64,000 nt of DNA from Cytidiella melzeri (lineage: Eukaryota; Basidiomycota; Agaricomycetes; Polyporales; Irpicaceae): contig JABYQR010000230.1 in assembly GCA_022592445.1 (NCBI GenBank), forward strand, positions 1 to 64,000. The letters are read 5' to 3'. This document shows, piece by piece, positions 35,936-45,955 of this stretch. The translations under genes were made by a program, and so were the position numbers. Numbering within the stretch: the stretch's first letter is position 1; every line of letters starts with the position of its first letter. Below the pieces are notes generated by a model. It ran no database searches and was not told the DNA's origin. It saw only the letters and a list, made by a program, of their open reading frames with translations.

Positions 35936-38296
35936 ATGATTCGATTCACTCGAGTATCTCAGCTTGAATGTCTCTTGGTGGTTCTCTTGACACTGCTTGA
36001 CTACACAACAGCGAACTATGTTATATTCGGCGGAACGCAGACCGTCGTTCGCACAAGATTGGACCCGATTGTAGAGGCTGGAACGGTACGTCTGCTCACA
36101 ATCTGCATGTCTGTCGAGCTACATCGTGTTCTGTTTATGGCTTGTAGGTCGGGAACCACGTTCACGACGTGTTCGGTGGAAGCGGCTTCTCGGAAACCTA
36201 TGATTATGATCAGATTATTCAGAGCAACTGTACGACTATGCCTATACCCCAGGATTTCAGCAACTATTGGGTGGTATGTGATCTTTACAAATTTCTTCGT
36301 GCGCTACTAATGATACGGTCCTCAGCCGTCCATGTATTATGTCGACCCCAATAATGGCTCTTATACATTGATGAGTGAGTTTGAGAGGCTATCCAACACG
36401 ACTAGAGCTCACTTCGCGTTCAGAGAGCACGATGAACATTTATTATCTTATTCGTCCTGGCCCTAACAACGACACGGTCCAGCCTTTCCCCACAGGCCTT
36501 CGTGTGAGTAAACAATGCTGTCTTTGAATATCACTTACGTTCTCGTAGATGCTAGCCGGAAGCAATGAACGCGGCACATACAATGCATCCAATCCTGCAG
36601 ACCAAGCTGTCAGCTACGTCTGTCTTGGTGCGTCCTCATCGAAACCTCTTCAGGGCTAGAATATTCACTCTTACGTAGATTACCAGAATAGTCATACCAA
36701 TGACCCAGACTGGGCTGAAAGACAGGATTTCTTCGATCACCAGTGTCCCGACGGAATGCGCGCCCAGGTGTTCTTCCCGTCCTGCTGGGATGGGAAGAAT
36801 CTAGACAGCGTCGACCACATATCCCACATGTCTTATCCCGTCGGTGCCTACAACGACGGCTCATGCCCTGAATCTCACCCAGTTCATCTCATTTCTCTGT
36901 TTTACGAGCTCCTCGCACCCACGGGCGACTACCCATACAACGGTGCAGGCTCCTGGTCCCTCTCCAACGGTGATCCACTCGGCCTGCGATTTCACGGCGA
37001 CTTTGTCATGGGCTGGAAAGATACAAATGTGCTGCAAGAGTTTATTGACAATTGTCCGAACGCACAAGGGAACGTGGCGGACTGTCCTGCGTTCGCTGCC
37101 GTACTGGATACAACCGCTCCAGGCGCCTGCCAATTTGGAGGGAAGATTGTAGACGAAGATATTGGAGACGCCGCGCCTATCGCTGCACTCCCTGGGTGCA
37201 ACAAACCGTGGAATGGTAGTGGCCCTCAGCCGACATGTGCCAATACAACTGTGCCGGACCTTGTTGCTGCCATCCAGCCTTTGCCATCCGGATGGTCGGA
37301 CCTAGGGTGTATTGCTGAGCCGACGGTGGGAAGAGCGTTGGTCAACACGACGTTCAGTGGCAGTAACGTGACTAAGGCTGTCTGTGCTGCTACGTGCGAT
37401 AGTGAAGGGTTTATGTATGCAGGAGCGGAGTACGGCAATGTGAGTAAATCTGGTAGCATTTCGTGACGTTAACTAGCTCATCTGATTGACCATGGTAGCA
37501 ATGTTACTGCGGCGATGCTCTGGCAAATGGGGCGATTCAGGCCGTCGTTCCCTCAGAGAAGTGTAACATGAAGTGTGCTGCGAACTGTGAGCCACTTGGT
37601 GTGTCTTCCGTCTAACATGTATTTTTGCTGAATCCGTCACAGCCTTGGAGACTTGCGGCGGCCCGAACTTTCTCGAACTTTTATATAATCCCAAGCCGGG
37701 TTCAGCTTCATCTTCGAGGTCAGTGTCACAGCTCAAATACGGATGTTAGTCTCCAACCTCGGCACATTTATTGACGCTCGACTTCTCCGCCGCTCTATCA
37801 TGTTACGCACGCAGCCCGTCCCCTCCTAGCTCCGAGTCTCCTACGCCATCATGGACGTCCGCAGGATGCGTGTCAGACGGATCGCAGCGTGCACTGACAG
37901 GATATACATACTCCAGCACTCAGATGACACCAGCCTCATGTCAGGAAACCTGTTCCACTTATGGCTACACGATAGCAGGTCTCGAATCCGGGATTCAGTG
38001 TTATTGTGAGAGACAACAATCCTCTACATGTGATGCATGCTTACAGCTGATGACTCTTTACGATAGGTGGCGATTCTTTCGCCAACAGTCTAGGCTCGCC
38101 ACTCACCCCTGGTGCATGCAACATGACATGTTCCGGAGACGCGTCGGCGCAATGTGGTGGGAGCTTCGCGCTTAGTATTTACGAGCTGCCCGGTGCGGTC
38201 TCCTCTGCTGGACAGAGCGTGTCTGGAAAGTGTACACTGCGTCGGAGACAGGGCGCAGCGCATAGTTTGATCATATCCAAGTTCTTGCGGTGGTAG
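35936..38296 (+). CDS. Secreted DUF1996 protein with two WSC domains
   Basis: Extracellular or cell-wall protein. From ATG 35936 a signal peptide (LECLLVVLLTLLDYTTA) leads into the DUF1996 domain: NYVIFGGTQTVVRTRLDPI, then the GNHVHDVFGGSGF histidine motif, PSMYYVD, the QCPDGMRAQVFFPSCWDGKN block and LRFHGDFVMGW. Two WSC-type cysteine-rich domains follow: one from LGCIAEPTVGRALVN, with QCYCGD and ETCGGPN, and one from GCVSDGSQRALTGYTY, with CYC|GDSFA and CGGSFALSIYEL. A Ser/Pro linker separates them. Introns are short; the last is in the second WSC domain. The C-terminus is basic (LRRRQGA...) without a GPI signal. WSC domains bind carbohydrate. DUF1996 is common in wood- and litter-decay fungi and of uncertain activity, so a role in wall or plant-polymer binding is inferred. 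Stop TAG 38294-38296. Confidence 0.88.
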
Positions 38297-39200
38297 TAGA
38301 ACACTGCACTAGAAGCTAGAAGCGCACTCACCGACTCTATGCCCCCCGATTATTTCATGTTGGCATCACTGTATACGTACTTGTCGTCCTTCTCGTGGGC
38401 TTCGCCTTATACACAAGCGTGTGGAAGACCCGTGTATAGGACCATCGTGCTGTATGGTGTGCGTCAAGGACACAAGAGCTCGAGCATATGTGCAATAGAC
38501 CCGTGGGCGCCTCTTTGCTTTTTGTGTTTACCACCGCGGGTCTCATCCTGTTTGATGGTTATCGTGCAATGAGGACCATGAGCAGCGCTATCAGCATGCG
38601 CCAAGATGACAAACGGAACACGATGCATACGGATTAAATGTTTTCGCTCCCCGTCCTTTTGTCTTTGCACACACAGGTACCGAGGGTCAATGCCTCCTCT
38701 GTCGGACGTAGCGGTATCGTAAAGCCCAGACTATCCTTTGATCTTCTAGCTTGGCACGATGCAGGTCTGTGCATGCGCTTGGTTGTGTATATACCCACGG
38801 CGGTGAGCACTGGTATATTGAGATTTTGCTAGTTTGGTGTAACGTGAGGGGTACGGGATGGATGTGTGCCTACTGCCAGTGACATCAATGAGTGCGCAGC
38901 CGGGGAATAGTATTGATGAGATTTCTCCTGGCAAGGCACAGACCGTACAGCACGTAGAAACAGCGCACAACGTGGTCAACCAGTGAGGTGGGCAAACCGA
39001 TCGCCGACAGCAGGAGACAATAAGAACCTGCATGCTTGCGAAAATCCTGTCATCGCCGAGTCCGGAAATGCAAGGAACACAACTTCTGTCCCTTGCAACA
39101 GGTCCAAAAGCTCGCAACGTATTGTGTTTGCCCAAACGCACGTTGACAACTGACAGCGAAGTTGGCAAATACGTGTATTCTCTCCAGCGTCCGAAGCTTG
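38297..39200. other. Intergenic stretch upstream of the pheromone gene
   Basis: About 900 bases. I looked for a second pheromone-type ORF (short, ending in a CaaX box) and a receptor exon and saw neither. Confidence 0.45.
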
Positions 39201-39208
39201 TATAAGTA
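39201..39208 (+). promoter_or_regulatory. TATA box of the pheromone precursor gene
   Basis: TATAAGTA, 115-122 bases upstream of the ATG, followed by a C/A-rich leader (CACTCAACCAACGCCC ... CAACCATCTTCATC) typical of strongly expressed fungal genes. Confidence 0.55.
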
Positions 39209-39322
39209 GCAGCGAGGGTCTGGTTGGAGCTGCAGCACTTCAGCTACACACTCAACCAACGCCCTCCGAGTCCAACTCACCGAACCGTTTTCAACCCCTC
39301 TTCAACCATCTTCATCAAAGAA

Positions 39323-39433
39323 ATGGACGCGTTCTTCACTCTCGCCGCTCCCGTCGAAGGCTCTGCGCCCGAGTACCCGGTAGAGCAAGAGAAGAGCAGT
39401 GGCAGTACCGGTACTGCGTGTATAATCGCATAA
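39323..39433 (+). CDS. Lipopeptide mating pheromone precursor (CaaX), 36 residues
   Basis: A 36-codon ORF with the full signature of a basidiomycete mating pheromone precursor. It begins MDAFFTL (homobasidiomycete precursors usually start MD-x-F-T). The middle is short, acidic and Pro-containing. Glu/Lys pairs at residues 21-24 (EQEK) could mark the N-terminal processing site, leaving a Ser/Gly/Thr-rich tail (SSGSTGTAC). The C-terminus is the farnesylation box CIIA at residues 33-36. Maturation would remove IIA, farnesylate and methylate Cys33, and trim the N-terminal part, giving a peptide of about 9-11 residues. It would act on a Ste3-type G-protein-coupled receptor on compatible cells. A TATA box and a CA-rich leader precede the ATG. 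No receptor gene or second pheromone gene is seen in this window; the nearest gene is SEC1. The identification is by pattern, since these peptides share little sequence. Confidence 0.8.
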   Translation: MDAFFTLAAPVEGSAPEYPVEQEKSSGSTGTACIIA

Positions 39434-40249
39434 GCACATACTCTCGATTTTGGTCTGGAAAACCCTACCGGTAAGCAAATTAGCGATAAGAATGAAAGAA
39501 TAGAGGAAACTAAAAGTGTCACAGAATAAATGCTGGGTAGGCGAGTTACCAGAAACTTGGACTTTTCGATCGTCACACCATCTTCGTTCCGAATTATGGC
39601 TACTCTGCGATGTCCATTCCGCATTGATAGCATTTGGGGTTTCCAGTTATAACTTCTTTATTCGTTGATGATTCATAGGGTATTGGGGACAGGAGCTGTA
39701 GGATGTGGCGAGGGGCATGTACAGTACGGCAGAGGAAGGGTAAAGATTGGTAGGGAATGGACTCGGCGGGGCCTGGTTTGCTTGTATCGCATAGGAAGGT
39801 TAGACTGCATGCATAATTCTACCGGTGTATTCTGTTTTTGCAAGACGAGCTCGGTGAACAGCTGAGCAAGAGAGTGAGTCAGTGTGTCCCAAGACATAGC
39901 AAGCTTTGAGTAGAGCCTTGCCCGTACATATTGACGAACCGTGCGAGATAAAATCGGCTAGGGCAATGCCCTCCTCGACAACTTCTAAATGTCCGTAGGA
40001 ACTCACTAGAGATTAAAACAGCAACTGAGAAATGGGAGATCCCACCGCAGCTTAGCCCTCACTATACTCGCAGTGATCATGAAGGAGTTGGCCAGAGTTG
40101 CACTGGTAGCGCTTATCACAATCTAAATCACCGTCACCGGCCCGGTCTACAAGTATTGGCGCTGACGATCGTACAGTACTCAGGCTTGGCGGTGACTGCA
40201 ACTTGAAACCGACTGGCAACCGCGGCTACAGACTTTGCTCTCGACCTTC
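39434..40249. other. Intergenic stretch
   Basis: About 815 bases downstream of the pheromone ORF and upstream of SEC1. No further CaaX-ending small ORF, RNA gene or repeat is recognised. Confidence 0.45.
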
Positions 40250-43179
40250 ATGACCTCCCTCATCTCAACGGTCAAGGCCAGTGAGTAGAAAAATTCTATA
40301 ACATCTGCCTGAGCTGACAACGCTCTATAGAATTCCTCGATGCAATCAGATCCGTCAACCCGCCCGGGAAATGGAAGGTGCTCGTGGTGGATGAGCACTC
40401 GCAGCAGCTGCTGGGCTCAGTGCTGAAGCAGTTTGACATATTGGAGGAGAATGTCACTCGTCAGTCTCCTGCTTCATTGAAGTGCCACCCACCCGCTCAT
40501 AATATGCCTCAGTTATCGAGGCGATCACGAATTACCGCGAACCCCAGCCCGGCATCGAGGCAATGTACATCATCATGTCGACTTCCCAGAATGTGGACCG
40601 TATAATCCGCGATTTCTCCAACGGAAGGCAGCAGTATGCCGCCGCCCATCTGTTCTTCGTAGACGGTAAGTATGTGATACCGCGTATAGTCCTCACTACA
40701 GTCGTTGATCTTGACCAAGGCTTGCCCGAACATCTCTTTGAAAAGCTGACCTCATCACCTGCCGAACCCTATTTGAAGTCTCTACAAGAGTTGTACATTA
40801 ATTTTTGGCGTATGTCCTTTATACTTCATCCTCACGCACAGACAGCTGATTTTGGTACAAGCTGTGGAGTCACAAGTATTCTTGTTGAAACGACCTGCAA
40901 GCTTTTTCTCCATGTTTGGCCCACCGCGCAGTGACTCCGCATTCAAATCCGCACGAGAATCACTAGAGGAGGAACTACGGTTTGCCTCCAAGATGGTACG
41001 TATTGCCTGTCCCTCGTCTTTCCTCATGATACTTTACCGTACTTAGATTGTGAATCTCTGTGTCACAACGAACGAATTCCCGTATATCCGCTATTACTCA
41101 CCGACACATCCTCCACTTGGTCCTTTGAAACCTCACGCTTCTACTCGCCCGGCGCCACCTCCCGAAGGCAGTAGTCGCTGGCGAACAAACCTGGCTCGAG
41201 GGAACGAAGCTAGGGCTTACGAAAGCGTGGAGGGAGATCATCTGTCAAAGCTGCTTGCTTTCATGGTTCAGCAGGGACTCGACGAGTACAAGAGAGCCAA
41301 CCCAGACTTCCCTGTGCGTGGCGCTCGACGCACTAGTCGCACCGCAAATCAGACTGATCACTCTACATCAGAAAACGGACCGTCAGCGATCGACACTAAT
41401 CATAACGGACCGCTCAATGGATATGCTGGCTCCTTTCCTACACGAATTTACATACCAGGCCATGGCGAACGATCTCTTACCGATCGAAGATGGAACCAAG
41501 TATACGTACAAGTTCCAAACAGCAGCTGGTGTCTACGAGGACAAGACGGCTACGTTGAGCGACTCTGATAACGTGTGGACGGATCTTAGGCATATGCACA
41601 TGCGTGAGGCTATTGACAAATTGATGACGGACTTCAACCAGTTCATGCAGGAAAACGCCGGGTTCAAGGGAGGGTGCGTCTGACTAATTTTCGTTTTCGT
41701 GCACTGTTGTTTAGTCTTGACATGATGTAGGGAGGGTGCAGTGAGTCTCGACGCTATGAAGGACTTGCTTGCGAATCTTCCACAATTCCAAGAGATGCGA
41801 GAAAAGGTTAGCTGAATGCTACTTGAAACAAGGCATGTAGCTCACCTTTTCTAGTTCTCGCTTCATTTGAACATGGCGGAAGGATGCATGAACATCTTCG
41901 ATACCAAGAAATTGGCGAACGTCGCAATGGTGGAGCAGGTAAGCATAGGTGTTAGCACGTCCTCACGCATATCTCAACACGAGCATCAGAACTGCGCAAC
42001 TGGAATGACGGCATCTGGGGGCACACCTAAGCATTTAGTCGAAGAGATGGTTCCGCTGCTAGACAGTCGCGACTTGCAGTGCGCATATTCAATTCCGATA
42101 GCCAACCGAAAAGAGACTCACAGACCAGTGATGCCAGTAATTCTAAGAAGGTCCGCGTTATTGCACTGTACATCCAGCACCGAGGTGGTGTCCCGGATGA
42201 AGATCGTCGTCGACTCTATCAGCATGCGCGGCTGACTCTACCGGAGCAAGATGCTGTCAATGCCCTCGTACACCTAGGCATCCGAATTAATAGGGTAAGT
42301 GGAAGATACACCACTACAGCAGGGTCACAGCTCAGCATCTTCTCAGGGCCCGGCCGACAAAGACATCAGGCCAAAGTTGAAGCAAAAACCTAGCAAGGAC
42401 GAAGAATACGAGCTGTCTAGGTATAAGCCGTTATTAACTACAGTGCTTGAGGTATTGTTATGATTTACTTGGGCAATTGGCTTGGTCTGATGCATGACTA
42501 GGATCACGCTGTCAACCGATTAGACCCCACGCTATTCCCCTACGTCAAAGACGCCCCTTCGCTAACGCCTGTTGCACCCAGCCTAAAGTCCACTCCGTCG
42601 ACAGGTTCGCAGTCTTTGCGCAGCGCAAAGCCAGTCTGGCACCGAGCAGCTAGACCAGGTGCGCCGCAAGAGAACAGGCAGCGGCTGATGGTCTTCGTAG
42701 CAGGCGGTATGACATACTCGGAGATGCGTGAAGCGTATTTGTTGTCAAAAGCCCTCAACAAGGACATCATCATTGGTAAAGCCCAGCCTTGTCCTCCACT
42801 TTGCACGTGTACCTGTTCTCACAGCGCGACTCTGACAGGCTCCACACACGCTATCACACCTAAAGAGTTCATCGACGACTTGAAGGTTCTCGAGCTCAAC
42901 GGCGTCGGTTCCCGCGCGATGCCGAACGGTCCCAAGGAATGGCGCGGACAGCGGCCGTTCCAGGAGTTTTACGACGAAATGTATTATACCCGGGACGCGC
43001 CTCCCCCACAACAACAACAGCAACAACAACAGCGTGCTCCTGCCGCTCCCTCTCCGCGCCTCCAGCCAGGCCGCTCTGCGGTGCCTTCGCCGATACCGTC
43101 GTACGCGAGTGGGAATTCGGGAGTGGGGGCCAACGGCGAGAAGGAGAAGAAGAAGAAGAAAGGATTCCTTCGGTTTTAA
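40250..43179 (+). CDS. SEC1: SM-family protein Sec1 (syntaxin-binding, exocytosis)
   Basis: Sec1/Munc18 protein that clasps the syntaxin/SNARE complex for vesicle fusion at the plasma membrane. The 31-nt first exon (40250-40280, MTSLISTVKA) joins exon 2 at 40331 (KFLDAIRSVNPPGKWKVLVV). Further family blocks: IEAITNYREPQPGIEAMYI; NGRQQYAAAHLFFVDGLPE; LLKRPASFFSMFGPPRSD; a long domain-2/3 region (DLLPIEDGTKYTYKF, MREAIDKLMTDFNQF, LNMAEGCMNIF); VRVIALYIQHRGGVPDEDR; and the domain-3 end RQRLMVFVAGGMTYSEMREA with NKDIIIGSTHAITPKEFIDD. The C-terminal tail has a CAA/CAG-encoded run of eight Gln, a Pro/Ser stretch and a Lys-rich end (KEKKKKKGFLRF). About ten short introns interrupt the gene. Length and order match fungal Sec1. 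Confidence 0.92.
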
Positions 43180-43741
43180 TTGTCTGCGCTTCTTTTCCTC
43201 TTCTTCTTATTGTCTTTGGGTGTGTTTTTCACGCGCTGTTTCTGGCCGCAGTATTGAGCCCAGCTTTCATTATGTTATAACTCATCTTTCGTCAGCTTGA
43301 AATCTTCGGAGTGATGTCAATGATGCCAGGTAACAGTTGTCTGTATTCCTCGGTGGAGGATCAGATGTTACAGCTGAACATGAAGTAATGAAATGAAATG
43401 TACTGACAGCTGACACAATCAATATCGCAAGACTTCAAACTTCAAAACTTCAAGCTTCCAGGTCAAAGGGAACAGAACACCTCACGCTGCAAGCAGATAC
43501 TGTTCCATTTCTCTCTCATTGCAATTTGCATCTAGCAACATCTTGACCGTGTCCAAGTGTCCGGGTATAGTGAATCGTTGTAGAGAAACAAAACATCTCC
43601 CAGATCGAGAGAGGTGATCAATGACTGCTAGGTAAAGAGAAACATGCGACAAGCAGATCACATAGCAAATGTGCATCTCGATGAAACTAACTAGAAGCAA
43701 TAAAAGGAAGACGGTCTAAAGATATCAAGAAAAACAAGAAC
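43180..43741. other. Convergent 3' flanks
   Basis: 562 bases between SEC1 and the chitin deacetylase stop codons. It contains ATGAAATGAAATG and CTTCAAACTTCAAAACTTCAAG short repeats but no gene that I can support. Confidence 0.5.
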
Positions 43742-45643
43742 TTAGATCAGTAAAGCAAACGCGGCAGCACCGAGCGCGCCAAAGACAAGTAGCGAGTTGA
43801 GCGCGAAGGCGGAAGAGGCGCCGCTCGTGCCAGAGGCGGAATCGCCCGCGGCACTGGAGTTGCCCGAGGATGTCGTAGCGGTTGTATTTTCGCCAGCGGT
43901 GGCCTTTTTACGGGCAGCAATGTAGGTTTGATTGGAGGTGGTCTCCATGTACAGGTCTCGTGTCTGTATGCCGTTGCATTGGCCAATTGGCTCCAACTAT
44001 TTGATTTCATGAGCAAGCTGTGTAAATGGAGGTGTACACGACTTACGGTGAATGGAGGATTGTGGCTGAGGGCTGCATTGATAGTATACCCGACGGCCAG
44101 GTCAACTGTGATCTCAAACAAGTCGTGTTGTAACACGATGAACCTATCAGGAATTCTAATGAGGACGGTTGCTTGGATGCCGACTGTGCATTTGCTTACC
44201 CGGTGTTCAACAAGGAGGCATTGCCGAGTATAGATTCAAAGGCATCGAACTGCTGCGGGCCAGTGATCAACCCACCAGCCACACGCCAGTCTAATTTGCG
44301 TTTCAGTATATACATGCATAGATGTTCTGGCTGTGATTCTTACCGTTGGTGTCGAACTTGCCACCGCCAGGTGTAGCAGTCCAGATGGAAGTGGTCAAAC
44401 CCATGGCAGTAGCGATAGCACGCACACGATCATCTTAATGGAGAATCAGCAGACACATGTTGAAAGGAACTAGCTCAACTCACCGACATCACCATAAGGA
44501 GGGCGCCAAATTGTAGGAGTTACACCAAGGACTCTCCTGATGGCTTCTCGACCCCAGCCTAGCTCTGCGACGATTTGCTCGTTGGAAAGTCCTGTCATGT
44601 CCTGTAGTGCTGATGTTGTCGGTATGATGGACAAATAAAAGAACTAAAGGCGTACGTAGTGGGCCCAAGTGTGAACACCAATCTCATGTCCGGACATGTA
44701 CTCCTCGATGAGGATATCGGGGCGCTCGACTGCGCGTGAGCCAACGACGAAGAAAGTGGACTTCAAGTTTTTTTCATCCAAGTACTTGAGAAGAGTGCTA
44801 TGATAAATGTTAGTTAGACTATATCAGGTGTAACATGATGGACGTACGGAGCTGTAAAGATGCATTAGGAACCCTAATCAACGGTTTGGGAGCAAGAGTA
44901 CGCACTGTATGGAGAAGGACCATCATCGTAACTGACACCCCAGTGGTCTGTGTCGGGACATGACACAATGTCTGTAGATCGCACTGTACCGGTGCAAGTC
45001 CACCAGCCATACTCTGCAGAGTTTGCAGCATTGGCAGGCGTATCCACGCAGCTACCCTGGTTTGTGACGGGGATATCTGGAATCTCGACGCCTTCAATTT
45101 CCTTCAACCATTCCTGGACCTGGGGTGAATCGGTAGGAGCTGGTTTATCCGGCTGTGGCCATTCGGACGCGACATACACGACTGCAAACAGTGAATATCA
45201 TGGTTCCGTAGTGGAGTCAAGGTCTACTCACAGGCTGTGCTGGGTAAAGGAACGGCGCCTGAATATGTAGGCATGGCACCGGGCGCGTAAGTTGTGGTGA
45301 CTGGGTAAGTCGTGCCTGTGGGCATGCCAGACGTGATAGAGCTCAGCGGTGGAACGCTGATGTCTCCAGATGGTGAGGGGACGGCAGGTCCAGTGCCAGG
45401 CACTGCAGACGCTGTTGGGACGGGTGTTGATGTAGCAGCGACGGATGCAGCGGGCGACGAGGATACAGGGACAGCAGAAGAAGCTGAGGACGACGTAGCA
45501 GCAGCAGCTGAGGACGACGCGGAAGCGCTAGCAATGAAACCATCCTGGCGGGCAATGTTGGCGTGATGCGCGTGTCGACGGGCACCATGGGCGTTGGCGA
45601 CGACGAGGACGGCAGAGAGGATAGTGACGAGTTGGAGTTTCAT
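43742..45643 (-). CDS. GPI-anchored chitin deacetylase
   Basis: Carbohydrate esterase family 4 enzyme that converts cell-wall chitin to chitosan. ATG 45643 opens with a signal peptide (MKLQLVTILSAVLVVANA), followed by a long Ser/Ala/Thr/Pro-rich stalk (residues ~30-125). The NodB deacetylase domain shows the metal-binding and catalytic motifs: SYDDGPSPYT (motif 1, usually TFDDGP), HTWAH (motif 2, HxxxH class) and WRPPYGD (motif 3). LGWGREAIRRVLG and GFIVLQHD lie at the expected places. After a second Ser/Thr/Gly-rich stretch the protein ends in small residues and a hydrophobic tail (LNSLLVFGALGAAAFALLI), a GPI-attachment signal. Several introns of 50-60 nt separate the exons. The protein faces outward from the divergently transcribed PSO2 gene, sharing about 310 bases of promoter. 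Likely role: wall remodelling and masking of chitin. Confidence 0.92.
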
Positions 45644-45955
45644 CCTTGCAAACGGTCGTGATTAGGTAGGATTAAGTTGTAGAAGTAAAGAACGACAACG
45701 AGCGCGATGCTCGAGGATGTGGTTGGAGAGGAAAGAGCGACGAGCACGACAACAGCGACAAAAGACGCAAAAACCAGGGACGAGTCGGAGTCAATAGTTG
45801 CGGACAAGAAACCCCCATCAAAGAAAGACAGCCTAATAAACCGCGAGACATGCCCAATTAGGAAGCTCGCGTAGCTTCGGCATTGTCCCGCCATCTCCGT
45901 TTACGGCAGACCTTCGGGCACGAGGCGCTCGAGTCTCTCCTTGAAGCCGACCACG
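45644..45955. other. Divergent promoter region (chitin deacetylase / PSO2)
   Basis: 312 bases. The PSO2 reading frame stays open upstream of ATG 45956 to a TTG at 45941, but no earlier ATG exists in that frame. Confidence 0.5.

Noticed and set aside
39277..39633. 118-codon minus-strand frame opposite the pheromone gene
   Set aside because: It mirrors the pheromone ORF and lacks any family resemblance; the plus-strand pheromone signature is far stronger.
38297..40249. Ste3-type pheromone receptor or second pheromone gene near 39.3 kb
   Set aside because: No seven-helix coding exon and no other short ORF ending in a CaaX box was found on either strand.
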